DNA of 64,000 bases, taken from positions 124,001 to 188,000 of the forward strand of contig NZ_JACHGN010000014.1 in NCBI RefSeq assembly GCF_014202315.1. Direction: 5' to 3'. A program made the translations under genes and the position numbers. The DNA comes from Thermocatellispora tengchongensis (GTDB taxonomy: Bacteria; Actinomycetota; Actinomycetes; Streptosporangiales; Streptosporangiaceae). Shown here one piece after another: positions 15,531 to 23,977 of the stretch (within the stretch, counting starts at the first letter, position 1; the number at the start of each line of letters is the position of its first letter). A model generated the notes under the pieces. The model did no database searches and was not told the origin of the DNA. It worked only from the letters and a program-made list of their open reading frames with translations.

Positions 15531-15536
15531 AGCGGG
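15473..15536 (-). repeat. 18-bp tandem repeat carrying start codons
   Basis: TCACAGCGGGGGGCGGGG and close variants repeat three times (15473-15526), with a partial fourth copy. On the minus strand each copy gives an in-frame GTG followed by T-P-P-P-A. The array spans the stop of the acyl-CoA dehydrogenase and the start of the SDR. Confidence 0.85.
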
Positions 15537-16762
15537 AGACCTCCGGTCGCGTCGCGGGTGGTGCCGGTGTCACGGTACGCCTGGATGGTGCGCTCGGCGA
15601 TCCGCATCTGGTGGATCTCGTCGGCGCCGTCGGCGAAGCGGGCCCAGCGGGCGTGCTGGAACATGCCGACGAGCGGGGTGTCGGTGGAGTAGCCGAGCGC
15701 GCCGTGCACCTGGATGGCCCGGTCGATGATCCGGTTGAGGCTGTTGGCCACGAAGTGCTTGGCCATGGAGACCTCGGTGCGGAAGTCCTCCCCCCGGTCG
15801 ATCTTGTACGCCGCGTGCAGCACCATCAGCTTGCACTGGTACAGCTCCATCGCCGAGTCGGCGATCATCCACTGGATGCCCTGCTTCTCGGCCAGCAGCG
15901 AGCCGTGGCTGTAGCGGTTGAGCGAGCGGTCCACCATCATGTCCAGCGCGGTCTCGGCCTGGGAGATCCAGCGCATGCAGTGGGCGAGGCGGGCGGGGCC
16001 GAGGCGGTACTGCCCGAGCCGGTGCCCGTTGCCGCGTCCGCCGAGGATCTGGCCGTCGGGCACCCGCAGGTCGGTGATGACGATCTCGCTGTGCCCGGTG
16101 GAGCCGTGCATGGTCTCGACCTCGCGGACGTCGTTCCAGCCCTCCTGCGGGATGTCGATCAGGAAGGCGGTGTTGGCGCCGCGCGAGCCCTCGGGCACGT
16201 CGTCCTCGGTGCGGGCGATGAGGATCGCGAAGCTCGCCCGGCGCGCGCCGGAGATGAACCACTTGTGGCCGTTGATCACCCACTCGTCGCCGTCCTTGAC
16301 CGCGCGGGTGCGGATCAGGGTGGGGTCGGAGCCGGCCACCTCGGGCTCGGTCATCGCGAAGCAGGACGACTTGACGCCCTTGAGCAGCGGCTTGAGGTAC
16401 TTCTCCTTCTGCTCGTCGTTCGCCCAGTGCAGCAGGGTGTGCATGTTCCCCTCGTCGGGGGCGGCGCAGTTGAACACCCACGGCCCGATCCGGGTCTTGG
16501 CGGCCTCCGACTGGAACATGGCCAGGGCGACGTGGCCGAGGCCCATGCCGCCCCACTCCTCGGGCATGTGGGGCAGCCACAGCCCCTCGGCCTGGGCCTT
16601 GCCGCGCAGGTCGAAGATGACCCGCAGGTACTCCTCCCGCGGCGGGGTCTTCCCGCCCTCCTCCAGTGCCGCCATGGCGGGGGCGATGGTCTCCCGCACG
16701 AAGGTCCGTACGCGGGTGCGTATCTCGTCGTGCTCGGGCGCGAGTGTGAAGTCGATGGCCAT
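15527..16762 (-). CDS. Acyl-CoA dehydrogenase family protein
   Basis: A 411-residue flavoenzyme with the full ACAD layout: an N-terminal helical domain with MPEEWGGMGLGHVAL, the FAD-binding strand CFAMTEPEVAGSDPT, INGHKWFISGA, and a C-terminal helical domain ending QVHGALGYSTDTPLV ... QMRIAERTIQAY. It oxidises acyl-CoA to enoyl-CoA, passing electrons to ETF. The ATG follows GAGGGGG. It is first in the operon with the SDR and divergent from a TetR regulator. Closest in layout to the ACAD10/11-like or FadE-type group; chain length unknown. Confidence 0.92.
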   Translation of the reverse strand: MAIDFTLAPEHDEIRTRVRTFVRETIAPAMAALEEGGKTPPREEYLRVIFDLRGKAQAEGLWLPHMPEEWGGMGLGHVALAMFQSEAAKTRIGPWVFNCAAPDEGNMHTLLHWANDEQKEKYLKPLLKGVKSSCFAMTEPEVAGSDPTLIRTRAVKDGDEWVINGHKWFISGARRASFAILIARTEDDVPEGSRGANTAFLIDIPQEGWNDVREVETMHGSTGHSEIVITDLRVPDGQILGGRGNGHRLGQYRLGPARLAHCMRWISQAETALDMMVDRSLNRYSHGSLLAEKQGIQWMIADSAMELYQCKLMVLHAAYKIDRGEDFRTEVSMAKHFVANSLNRIIDRAIQVHGALGYSTDTPLVGMFQHARWARFADGADEIHQMRIAERTIQAYRDTGTTRDATGGLPL

Positions 16763-16850
16763 GCGGGGCCCCCTCGGTCCGGATTGATGCGGTTGCCCGA
16801 CTGACTAAGGCAAGTGCATTATTACCGTGGGATCGACGACAGGGGAAGGG

Positions 16851-17504
16851 ATGCCGACCACCACCGCCTCCCGGCTCGTGGCCGCGGCCGAGCGGCTGTT
16901 CGCCGAGCGCGGGATCGACGGCGTGTCCCTGCGCGAGATCAACGCCGCCGCCGGCCAGCGCAACTCGACCGCGCTGCAGTACCACTTCGGCGACCGGGCG
17001 GGCCTGCTGCGCGCGGTGCTGGCCAAGCACCACCCCGAGATCGAGGTGCGCCGTCACCAGCTCCTGGACGACTACGAGGCGCGCGGCGAGCTGCCCCCGG
17101 CCGAGGCCCGCCGCGCGCTCGCCGCCGCCCTGGTACGCCCGCTGGCCGCCAAGCTGGCCGACCACGACGGCGGCCGGGCCTACCTGCGGGTGATGGAGCA
17201 GCTCGTGCACCGCGCCGACCCTCCCGCCGTGCTGGTCCCCCCGTCCGATCCGGGCCAGAGCATCAACCGCTGGCGCGAGCTGGTCGCCCCGCTGCTCGCC
17301 GACGTCGCCGTACGCCGCCTGCACCTGCGCTTCGTCGCCATCCGCCTCACCCACGTCGAGCTGGCCCGCCGCGCCGACGCCCCCGTGCGCCCCGACGACC
17401 GCCTGTTCATCAGCCACCTGATCGACGTGGTCTCCGCGGTGCTGGCCACCGAGGTCTCCCCCGAGACCGCCCGCCTGCTCGCCGAGCGCGACGCGACCCG
17501 GTAG
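16851..17504 (+). CDS. TetR/AcrR family transcriptional regulator
   Basis: A 217-residue regulator whose N-terminal HTH reads ASRLVAAAERLFAERG, then VSLREINAAAG, then a recognition helix ending LQYHFGDRAGLLRAVL. The C-terminal ligand domain is helical. It is divergent from the acyl-CoA dehydrogenase/SDR operon, 88 bp apart, which suggests it represses that operon in response to an acyl-CoA. A TTGCC/GGCAA inverted repeat (16793-16813) sits between them. I prefer ATG 16851, directly behind AGGGGAAGGG, over GTG 16827, which has no ribosome site. Confidence 0.9.
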   Translation: MPTTTASRLVAAAERLFAERGIDGVSLREINAAAGQRNSTALQYHFGDRAGLLRAVLAKHHPEIEVRRHQLLDDYEARGELPPAEARRALAAALVRPLAAKLADHDGGRAYLRVMEQLVHRADPPAVLVPPSDPGQSINRWRELVAPLLADVAVRRLHLRFVAIRLTHVELARRADAPVRPDDRLFISHLIDVVSAVLATEVSPETARLLAERDATR

Positions 17505-17560
17505 CCGCGCCCGGCGGGCCGCGTGGTACGACTTGGGCCGACCGGGAGGGAGTCGTGGCG

Positions 17561-17953
17561 ATGGTGGATCTGCGCGGGGTGGCGGGGTTCTGGAAGGAAC
17601 GGCATCTGTGCACGCTGAGCAGCGTGCGGGCCGACGGCACCCCGCATGTCGTGCCGGTGGGGGTGACGCTGGACGAGGAGGCGGGGATCGCGCGGGTGAT
17701 CACCTCGGGCACGTCGTACAAGGCGCGCAGGATCGCGGCGGCGGGGCCGCGGGGCGTGCCGGTGGCGGTGTGCCAGGTGGACGGGCGGCGGTGGTCCACG
17801 CTGGAGGGCGTGGCCGTGGTGCGCGCCGACGCCGAGGCCGTCGCGGAGGCCGAGCGCCGGTACGCCGAGCGCTACCGCACCCCCCGGGTCAATCCGAACC
17901 GGGTGGTGATCGAGATCCGGGTGACCCGGGTGCTGGGGAACGTCGGCCGGTGA
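17561..17953 (+). CDS. PPOX/F420-type split-barrel flavoprotein
   Basis: A 130-residue protein with the pyridoxamine-oxidase-like split barrel: FWKERHLCTLSSVRADGTPHVVPVGV, SGTSYKARRIAA, VAVCQVDGRRWSTLEGVAVVRAD and a final basic strand. This size and pattern is typical of F420- or FMN-binding reductases of actinomycetes. The ATG has GGGAGGGA about nine bases before it. The stop overlaps the cobL GTG (GTGA), so it is translationally coupled to cobalamin biosynthesis. A role in that pathway (for example heme or corrin chemistry) is possible but only inferred from position. Confidence 0.85.
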   Translation: MVDLRGVAGFWKERHLCTLSSVRADGTPHVVPVGVTLDEEAGIARVITSGTSYKARRIAAAGPRGVPVAVCQVDGRRWSTLEGVAVVRADAEAVAEAERRYAERYRTPRVNPNRVVIEIRVTRVLGNVGR

Positions 17954-19170
17954 GCCGGGCGGTGGCGGTCGTCTCGGTCGTGGGGATCGGGGCCGACGGG
18001 TGGGACGGGCTGGACGCGGCGGCGCGGGAGGCCGTGCGCGGCGCCGAGGTGGTGATGGGCGCCGCGCGGCAGCTCGCACTGGTGCCGGAGGGGGCCGGGG
18101 AGCGGGTGGTGTGGCCCTCGCCGCTGCTGCCCGCGCTGCCGGGGCTGCTCGGCGCGTACGCGGGGCGGCGGGTGTGCGTGCTGGCCAGCGGCGATCCGAT
18201 GTTCTACGGGATCGGGACCACGCTGGCCCGGCTGCTCGGGCCGGAGCGCCTGCGGGTGCACCCCCGGCCGTCGGCGCTGTCGCTGGCCTGCGCCCGGCTG
18301 GGCTGGGCGGTGGAGGAGGTCGAGGTCGTCAGCCTGGTGGGGCGGCCGGAGGCGCTGCTGCATCCGGCTGTGCAGCCGGGGCGGCGGGTGCTGGTGCTGA
18401 GCGCGGACGCCACGACGCCGGCGCGGGTGGCGGAGCTGCTGCGCTCGCGCGGCTACGCGGGCAGCCGGATGGTGGTGCTGGGCGAGCTGGGCGGTCCCGG
18501 GGAGAGCCGGATCGAGGGGACGGCGGCCGGGGCCTGGGACGGCGTGCCGGGGCTGAACGTCGTGGCCGTGGAGTGCGCGGCCGACCCCGGCACGGTGCCG
18601 CTGCCCCGGGTCGTGGGGCTGCCCGACGCGGCGTACGAGCACGACGGGCAGCTCACCAAGCGCGAGGTGCGCGCGGTCACGCTGGCGCGGCTCGCGCCCG
18701 TCCCCGGCGAGCTGCTGTGGGACGTGGGCGCGGGCGCGGGGAGCATCGCGATCGAGTGGATGCGCAGCCACCCGGCGTGCCGGGCGATCGGCGTCGAGCG
18801 CGACCCGGAGCGGGCTGCCCGTGCCGCACGGAACGCGGCGGCCCTGGGCGTGCCGGGGCTGGAGGTCGTGGTGGGCGAGGCGCCGGGGGCGCTGGCCGGG
18901 CTGCGTACGCCGGACGCGGTGTTCGTGGGCGGCGGCGCGACCGTGCCCGGGGTGCTGGAGGCGTGCTGGGAGGCGCTGCGGCCCGGGGGCAGGCTGGTGG
19001 TGAACGCGGTGACGGTGGAGTCGGAGGCGGTGCTGGCGCGCTGGCACGCCGGGCGCGGCGGCGACATGGTGCGGCTCGCGGTGAGCAGGGCCGCCCCGGT
19101 CGGCGGCTTCACCGGGTGGCGCGCGATGATGCCGGTGACCATCCTGAGCGTTGTCAAGGAGGCCGGATGA
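17950..19170 (+). CDS. cobL: Precorrin-6Y C5,15-methyltransferase (decarboxylating)
   Basis: A 406-residue fusion of the CbiE and CbiT activities. The N-terminal tetrapyrrole methylase domain has VVGIGADGWDGL and LASGDPMFYGIG (about residue 80). The C-terminal SAM methyltransferase has LTKREVRAVTLARL, LLWDVGAGAGSIAIEW and FVGGGATVPG. It adds methyls at C5 and C15 and decarboxylates C12 of precorrin-6Y (dihydro form) to give precorrin-8. The GTG start overlaps the preceding flavoprotein gene, and its stop overlaps cobM (ATGA). Confidence 0.96.
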   Translation: MSRAVAVVSVVGIGADGWDGLDAAAREAVRGAEVVMGAARQLALVPEGAGERVVWPSPLLPALPGLLGAYAGRRVCVLASGDPMFYGIGTTLARLLGPERLRVHPRPSALSLACARLGWAVEEVEVVSLVGRPEALLHPAVQPGRRVLVLSADATTPARVAELLRSRGYAGSRMVVLGELGGPGESRIEGTAAGAWDGVPGLNVVAVECAADPGTVPLPRVVGLPDAAYEHDGQLTKREVRAVTLARLAPVPGELLWDVGAGAGSIAIEWMRSHPACRAIGVERDPERAARAARNAAALGVPGLEVVVGEAPGALAGLRTPDAVFVGGGATVPGVLEACWEALRPGGRLVVNAVTVESEAVLARWHAGRGGDMVRLAVSRAAPVGGFTGWRAMMPVTILSVVKEAG

Positions 19171-19910
19171 CGGTGCGCTTCGTGGGGGCCGGGCCGGGGG
19201 CGGCGGACCTGATCACGGTGCGCGGGCAGCGGGTGCTCGCGTCCTCCCCGGTCTGCCTGTACGCGGGCTCGCTGGTGCCCGCCGAGCTGCTGGCCGAGTG
19301 CCCGCCGGGCGCCCGCCTGGTGGACACCGCGGCGCTCACCCTGGACGAGATCGTGGCCGAGATGCTGGCCGCCCACGCCGCCGGGCTCGACGTGGCGCGT
19401 CTGCACAGCGGCGACCCGTCGGTGTTCAGCGCGATGGCCGAGCAGATGCGGCGGCTGGACGCGCACGGCGTGCCGTACGAGGTGGTGCCGGGGGTGCCGG
19501 CCTTCGCCGCGGCGGCGGCGTCGCTGAGGCGCGAGCTGACCGTGCCGGGCGTCGGGCAGACGGTCGTGCTCACCCGTACGGCCGCGCGCGCCACGCCGAT
19601 GCCGCCGGGCGAGGATCTGGCCACGCTGGGCGCGAGCCGGGCCACGATGGTGCTGCACCTGGCGGTGCAGCGGATCGACGAGGTCGTCGCGGAGCTGCTG
19701 CCGTCGTACGGGGCGGAGTGCCCGGTCGCGGTGGTGGCGCGGGCGAGCCGCGCCGACGAGGTGATCCTGCGCGGCACCCTGGCCGACATCGCGCAGCGGG
19801 TGCGGGAGGCCGGGGTCCGCAGGACCGCGGTGATCGTGGTCGGGCGGGTGCTGGCCGCCCGGGAGTTCCCCGACAGCCACCTCTACTCGGCCGAGCGGTG
19901 CCGCGCATGA
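19167..19910 (+). CDS. cobM: Precorrin-4 C11-methyltransferase
   Basis: A 247-residue tetrapyrrole methylase with VRFVGAGPGAADLITVRG, a Y-A-G-S-L strand, LHSGDPSVFSAMAEQ and VPGVPAFAAAAASL, the diagnostic order of CobM/CbiF. It methylates C11 of precorrin-4 using SAM. The start overlaps cobL by four bases. Its last 28 bases overlap the 3' end of cbiD on the other strand. The length is normal. Confidence 0.96.
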   Translation: MTVRFVGAGPGAADLITVRGQRVLASSPVCLYAGSLVPAELLAECPPGARLVDTAALTLDEIVAEMLAAHAAGLDVARLHSGDPSVFSAMAEQMRRLDAHGVPYEVVPGVPAFAAAAASLRRELTVPGVGQTVVLTRTAARATPMPPGEDLATLGASRATMVLHLAVQRIDEVVAELLPSYGAECPVAVVARASRADEVILRGTLADIAQRVREAGVRRTAVIVVGRVLAAREFPDSHLYSAERCRA

Positions 19911-20980
19911 CCCAGCGCCCGGCCGACGATCGCGCCCCCGCGGTCGATCACGACGACGTCCACGGTCACGGGGGCCTCGCGCAGCACGGCCCGCGCGGTC
20001 TCCAGCGCCCGCGCGGCGATCAGGTCGCCGAGCGGCAGCCCGGCCTCGCGGCACAGCGTGAGGGCGTGCAGGGCGGTGTTGGCCGCCCGTACGCGCCCGG
20101 CCAGCTCCGGCGGCGCGCCCGCCTCGGCCGCGAGCGCGGCCAGCAGGTCCTGGTTGACGTGGGAGCGGCCGGAGTGCAGGTCGAGGTGGCCGTCGGCGAG
20201 CTTGGACAGCTTGCCCACGCCGCCCGCGACCGTGAGCCGGGGCACCGGGTGGCGGCGCAGGTACTTCAGCACCGCCCCGGCGAAGTCGCCCATGTCGAGC
20301 AGTGCGTCCTCGGGCAGGCCGTACAGCTCGGCCGCGACGCGTTCGGAGGTGCTGCCGGTGCAGGCGGCGACGTGCGTACGCCCGGCCGCCCGCGCCACGT
20401 CCACACCGCGCCGGATGCTGTCGATCCAGGCCGAGCACGAGTACGGCACCACGATCCCGGTCGTGCCCAGGATGGACAGCCCGCCCAGGATGCCCAGGCG
20501 CGGGTTCCAGGTGCGCCGGGCCAGCTCCTCGCCGTTCTCGACGGAGATCTCCACGACGACATCACCGGTGCCGCCGCAGCGCGCGGCCACCTCGGCGATG
20601 TGCTCGCGCATCATCCGGCGCGGCACCGGGTTGATCGCGGGCTCCCCCACCTCCAGCGGGAGCCCCGGCTTGGTCACGGTGCCCACGCCGGGCCCGGCCG
20701 CGAAGGCCACCCCGCCGCCGGGCGGGCCGGGGCGCACGCGGGCGGAGACGACCGCGCCGTGGGTCACGTCCGGGTCGTCCCCGGCGTCCTTGACCACCGC
20801 GGCGGCGGCCTCGCCACCGTCCAGGCGCTCCCAGGCGAGCGCGAACGCCGGGCGCTGCCCCTTCGGCAGCGTGATCGTCACCGGGTCGGGGAACTCCCCG
20901 GTCAGCAGCGCGGTGTACGCGGCCGTGGTGGCGGCGGTCGCGCACGCCCCGGTCGTCCAGCCGTGCCGCAGCCCGCTCAC
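19883..20980 (-). CDS. cbiD: Cobalt-precorrin-5B (C1)-methyltransferase
   Basis: A 365-residue CbiD. The family opening GWTTGACATAATTAAY is clear, followed by KDAGDDPDVTHGA, NPVPRRMM and the ILGTTGIVVPYSC strand. In the anaerobic pathway CbiD methylates C1 after ring contraction. Here it stands where aerobic producers have CobF. It has a GTG start, and the divergent cobK begins only 14 bp away. It also overlaps cobM by 28 bp at the 3' ends. It is isolated on its strand between two plus-strand genes. Confidence 0.95.
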   Translation of the reverse strand: MSGLRHGWTTGACATAATTAAYTALLTGEFPDPVTITLPKGQRPAFALAWERLDGGEAAAAVVKDAGDDPDVTHGAVVSARVRPGPPGGGVAFAAGPGVGTVTKPGLPLEVGEPAINPVPRRMMREHIAEVAARCGGTGDVVVEISVENGEELARRTWNPRLGILGGLSILGTTGIVVPYSCSAWIDSIRRGVDVARAAGRTHVAACTGSTSERVAAELYGLPEDALLDMGDFAGAVLKYLRRHPVPRLTVAGGVGKLSKLADGHLDLHSGRSHVNQDLLAALAAEAGAPPELAGRVRAANTALHALTLCREAGLPLGDLIAARALETARAVLREAPVTVDVVVIDRGGAIVGRALGHARHRSAE

Positions 20981-20994
20981 CGCGGGACCCGCCG

Positions 20995-21741
20995 ATGACC
21001 CGCACGGTGCTGATCCTCGGCGGCACGGGCGAGGCGCGGGCGCTGGCCGCGGCGCTGGACCCGCTGCCGGGCGTGCGCGTGGTGTCCTCGCTGGCCGGGC
21101 GGGTGCGCGACCCTCGGCTGCCGGTCGGGGAGGTGCGCGAGGGCGGCTTCGGCGGCGCGGACGGGCTGGCCCGCTGGCTGCGCGAGCACGCGGTGGACGC
21201 GGTCGTGGACGCCACGCACCCCTTCGCGGCCAGGATGACCGCGTCGGCGGTGGAGGCGGCGGCCGCGACCGGCACGCCGCTGCTGGTGCTGCGCCGTCCC
21301 GGCTGGCGGGAGGGGCCCGGCGACGACTGGCGCTGGGCCGGGTCGGCGGAGGAGGCGGCGGCGCTGCTGCCCGGACTGGGCGAGCGGATCTTCCTGACGA
21401 CCGGCCGCACCACCCTGGCCGCGTACGCCGGGCTGGACGCGCTGTGGTTCCTGGTCCGGGCCGTCGATCCGCCGCAGCCGCCGCTGCCGCGCAGGTCGCT
21501 GGTGGTGCTGGACCGCGGGCCGTACACGGTGGCGGGTGAGCTGGCGCTGATGCGCGAGCACCGGATCGAGGTGCTGGTCACCAAGGACAGCGGCGGCGAG
21601 ATGACCTCCGCCAAGCTGGCCGCGGCCCGCGAGCTGGGCCTGCCGGCCGTGGTCGTGCGCCGCCCGCCCGCCCCGGAGGGCGTGCCGCTGGCCGCCACGG
21701 TGGCCGAGGCGCTGGAGTGGCTGGCCGCTCATGCCGGGTAG
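20995..21741 (+). CDS. cobK: Precorrin-6A reductase
   Basis: A 248-residue NADPH-dependent reductase (CobK/CbiJ): VLILGGTGEARALAAAL at the N-terminus, DATHPFAARM near residue 75, LTTGRTTLAAY and VTKDSGGEMTSAKLAAA. It reduces precorrin-6A to the dihydro form before CobL. It is divergent from cbiD (14-bp gap) and its final 13 bases overlap the convergent cobIJ gene. No ribosome site is clear, so it may depend on transcription from within the cbiD region. Confidence 0.95.
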   Translation: MTRTVLILGGTGEARALAAALDPLPGVRVVSSLAGRVRDPRLPVGEVREGGFGGADGLARWLREHAVDAVVDATHPFAARMTASAVEAAAATGTPLLVLRRPGWREGPGDDWRWAGSAEEAAALLPGLGERIFLTTGRTTLAAYAGLDALWFLVRAVDPPQPPLPRRSLVVLDRGPYTVAGELALMREHRIEVLVTKDSGGEMTSAKLAAARELGLPAVVVRRPPAPEGVPLAATVAEALEWLAAHAG

Positions 21742-23360
21742 CGGCGCGGGGTGTAGACGACCTGACGCCCGCCGCGCTCGACGACCCTGGTGGTGGAGGA
21801 GCCGACGACGAGCAGGCAGCGCATGTCCACCTCGGCCGGGTCCAGCTCCCCGAGGGTGACCACGCGGACGCTCTCGGCGCTGCCGCCGACATCGCGGCCG
21901 ATGACGACCGGCGTACGCGGGGCCCGGTGCTCCAGCAGCAGGTCCCGGGCGGCGGCGACCTGCCAGGTGCGGCTGCGCGACGCCGGGTTGTAGATCGCCA
22001 GCACCATGTCCGACCGGGCGGCGGCGGTGATCCGGGCGGCGACCACGTCCCACGGCTTGAGCAGGTCCGACAGGGACAGCACGCAGTAGTCGTGGCCGAG
22101 CGGCGCGCCCGCCCGGCTCGCGACCGCCTGGGCCGCGGTCAGGCCGGGCACCACGCGTACGGCGACGTCGGCGAACCTCGGCTCGGCGGCGGCCTCCAGC
22201 ACCGCGCTGGCCATGGCGAACACACCCGGGTCGCCGGAGGAGACGACCGCCACCCGCGAGCCCGCGCGGGCCAGTTCCAGCGCGTGCACGGCCCGCCTGG
22301 CCTCCTCGCGGTTGTCGGTGGGGTGGCGGCGCTGGCGCGGGTTGGGCGGCACCCGGTCCAGGTAGGGGCCGTAGCCCACCAGCTCGTCCGCGGTGGCCAG
22401 GGCGTCCTGGGCCTCGGGGGTGAGCCAGGGCCGCCCGGCCGGGCCGAGCCCGACCACGACGACCTCCCCCTGACGCGGCTCCCCCTGACGCGGCTCCCGC
22501 TCCGGCGCGGGCTCGGGCAGGCCGGAGGGCGGGGTGAGCGGGCTGGGCAGCAGCGCGAGCGAGAAGTACGGCACGGTGGCCGGATCGACCTCCGCCAGCG
22601 GCTCGACGCGCTGCTTGTCGGTGGTGGCGCGCTCGACGTACCAGGCGTCGTCCAGGCGGCCGGCCTCGGCGAGGGCCGAGCGCACCTTGTCGAAGGTGCG
22701 GCCCAGCTTGAGCACGGCGGCGGAGTCGGTGGCGGCCAGCTTCCCGGCCAGCACCTCGGCGGGGAGCGTGCCCGGCAGCACGGTCAGGACCTCGTCCCGT
22801 TCCACCAGCGGGCGGCCGAGCACGGCGGACGCGCCGCTGACCGAGGTCACGCCGGGGACGACCTCGGTCGGGTAGCGGTGCGCGAGCCGCTTGTGGATGT
22901 GCATGTACGAGCCGTAGAACAGCGGGTCGCCCTCGCACAGCACGACCACGTCGCGCCCGGCGTCCAGGTGCTTGGCCAGGCGGGTGGCGCAGTCGGCGTA
23001 GAAGTCGTCCAGCGCGCCCTGGTAGCCGCCGGGGTGGTCGGTGGCCTCGGTGGTGACCGGGTAGATCAGCGCTTCCTCGATCTGGTCGCCGCGCAGGTAG
23101 GGCAGCGCCACCGACCGGGCGATGCTGCGGCCGTGCCGAGCGCTGTGGTAGGCGATCACGTCGGCCTGGCCGAGCAGCCTGGCGGCCTTGACCGTGACCA
23201 GCTCCGGATCGCCCGGCCCGAGCCCCACGCCGACCAGCCGCCCGGTGCGCCCGGTCTCCTCGGGCCGCCCGGTCTCCTCAGGCTGCCCGGTGTGTTCTGC
23301 CTGCCCGGTGTGTTCTGCCTGCCCGGTGTGGCCCGCCTGCCCGGTCTGCTCCACGCTCAT
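21729..23360 (-). CDS. cobIJ: Fused precorrin-2 C20- and precorrin-3B C17-methyltransferase
   Basis: A 543-residue fusion of two tetrapyrrole methylases. CobI (about residues 40-275) has [16 protein letters not shown] and [15 protein letters not shown] Pro/Glu/Arg linker leads to CobJ (about 298-540) with [26 protein letters not shown] and IYNPASRSR. It performs C20 methylation and then C17 methylation with ring contraction. The ATG has GAGGAGGA and overlaps the cobH stop. Residues 4-39 are six TGQAEH-like hexapeptide repeats, absent from the normal family N-terminus. Confidence 0.95.
   Translation of the reverse strand: MSVEQTGQAGHTGQAEHTGQAEHTGQPEETGRPEETGRTGRLVGVGLGPGDPELVTVKAARLLGQADVIAYHSARHGRSIARSVALPYLRGDQIEEALIYPVTTEATDHPGGYQGALDDFYADCATRLAKHLDAGRDVVVLCEGDPLFYGSYMHIHKRLAHRYPTEVVPGVTSVSGASAVLGRPLVERDEVLTVLPGTLPAEVLAGKLAATDSAAVLKLGRTFDKVRSALAEAGRLDDAWYVERATTDKQRVEPLAEVDPATVPYFSLALLPSPLTPPSGLPEPAPEREPRQGEPRQGEVVVVGLGPAGRPWLTPEAQDALATADELVGYGPYLDRVPPNPRQRRHPTDNREEARRAVHALELARAGSRVAVVSSGDPGVFAMASAVLEAAAEPRFADVAVRVVPGLTAAQAVASRAGAPLGHDYCVLSLSDLLKPWDVVAARITAAARSDMVLAIYNPASRSRTWQVAAARDLLLEHRAPRTPVVIGRDVGGSAESVRVVTLGELDPAEVDMRCLLVVGSSTTRVVERGGRQVVYTPRRYPA
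23244..23351 (-). repeat. 18-bp coding tandem repeat, six units
   Basis: Six hexapeptide units ([36 protein letters not shown]) form the N-terminus of the CobIJ fusion, before the first conserved strand. Confidence 0.88.
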
Positions 23361-23977
23361 TCCTCCTCGCTCGCGATGGCGTTGACCGCGGCGGCGGCCA
23401 TCGCGCTGCCGCCTCGGCGGCCGTGCACGACCAGGTGCTCCAGCCCGGACTCGGCCAGCGCCTGCTTGGACTCGGCCGCCCCGATGAACCCCACCGGGAC
23501 GCCGAGCACCGCCGCGGGCCGTCCCGCGCCCTCCTCGACCAGTTCGAGCAGGCGGAACAGCGCCGTCGGCGCGTTGCCGATGGCCACCACGGCGCCGTCG
23601 AGCCGGTCGCGCCACAGGTCCACGGCGGCGGCGCTGCGGGTGGTGCCCAGCCGCTCGGCGAGCGCGGGCACGGCCGGGTCGCCCAGCGTGCACAGCACGT
23701 CGTTGCCGGCGGGCAGGCGCCGCCTGGTCACCCCGGAGGCGACCATCATCGCGTCGCACAGCACCGGCGCCCCGGCGCGCAGCGCCTCGCGGGCCGCCGT
23801 GACGACCCCGGGCGACCAGGCGAGGTCCGCGACGAGATCGACCATCCCGCAGGCGTGGATCATGCGCACGGCCACCTGGGCGACCTGCGGCGGCAACGGC
23901 GCGAGGTCGGCCTCGGCCCGGATCGTGGCGAACGACCTGCGGTAGATCTCCGCGCCGTCCCTGACGTAGTCGATCAC
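23357..23977 (-). CDS. cobH: Precorrin-8X methylmutase
   Basis: A 206-residue CobH/Cbi[23 protein letters not shown] at the start, [11 protein letters not shown] with the catalytic His (about residue 43), [15 protein letters not shown] and [16 protein letters not shown]. It moves the C11 methyl to C12, giving hydrogenobyrinic acid. Start GTG and stop TGA overlap cobG and cobIJ by four bases each, so cobG-cobH-cobIJ is one translationally coupled unit. Confidence 0.96.
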   Translation of the reverse strand: MIDYVRDGAEIYRRSFATIRAEADLAPLPPQVAQVAVRMIHACGMVDLVADLAWSPGVVTAAREALRAGAPVLCDAMMVASGVTRRRLPAGNDVLCTLGDPAVPALAERLGTTRSAAAVDLWRDRLDGAVVAIGNAPTALFRLLELVEEGAGRPAAVLGVPVGFIGAAESKQALAESGLEHLVVHGRRGGSAMAAAAVNAIASEEE

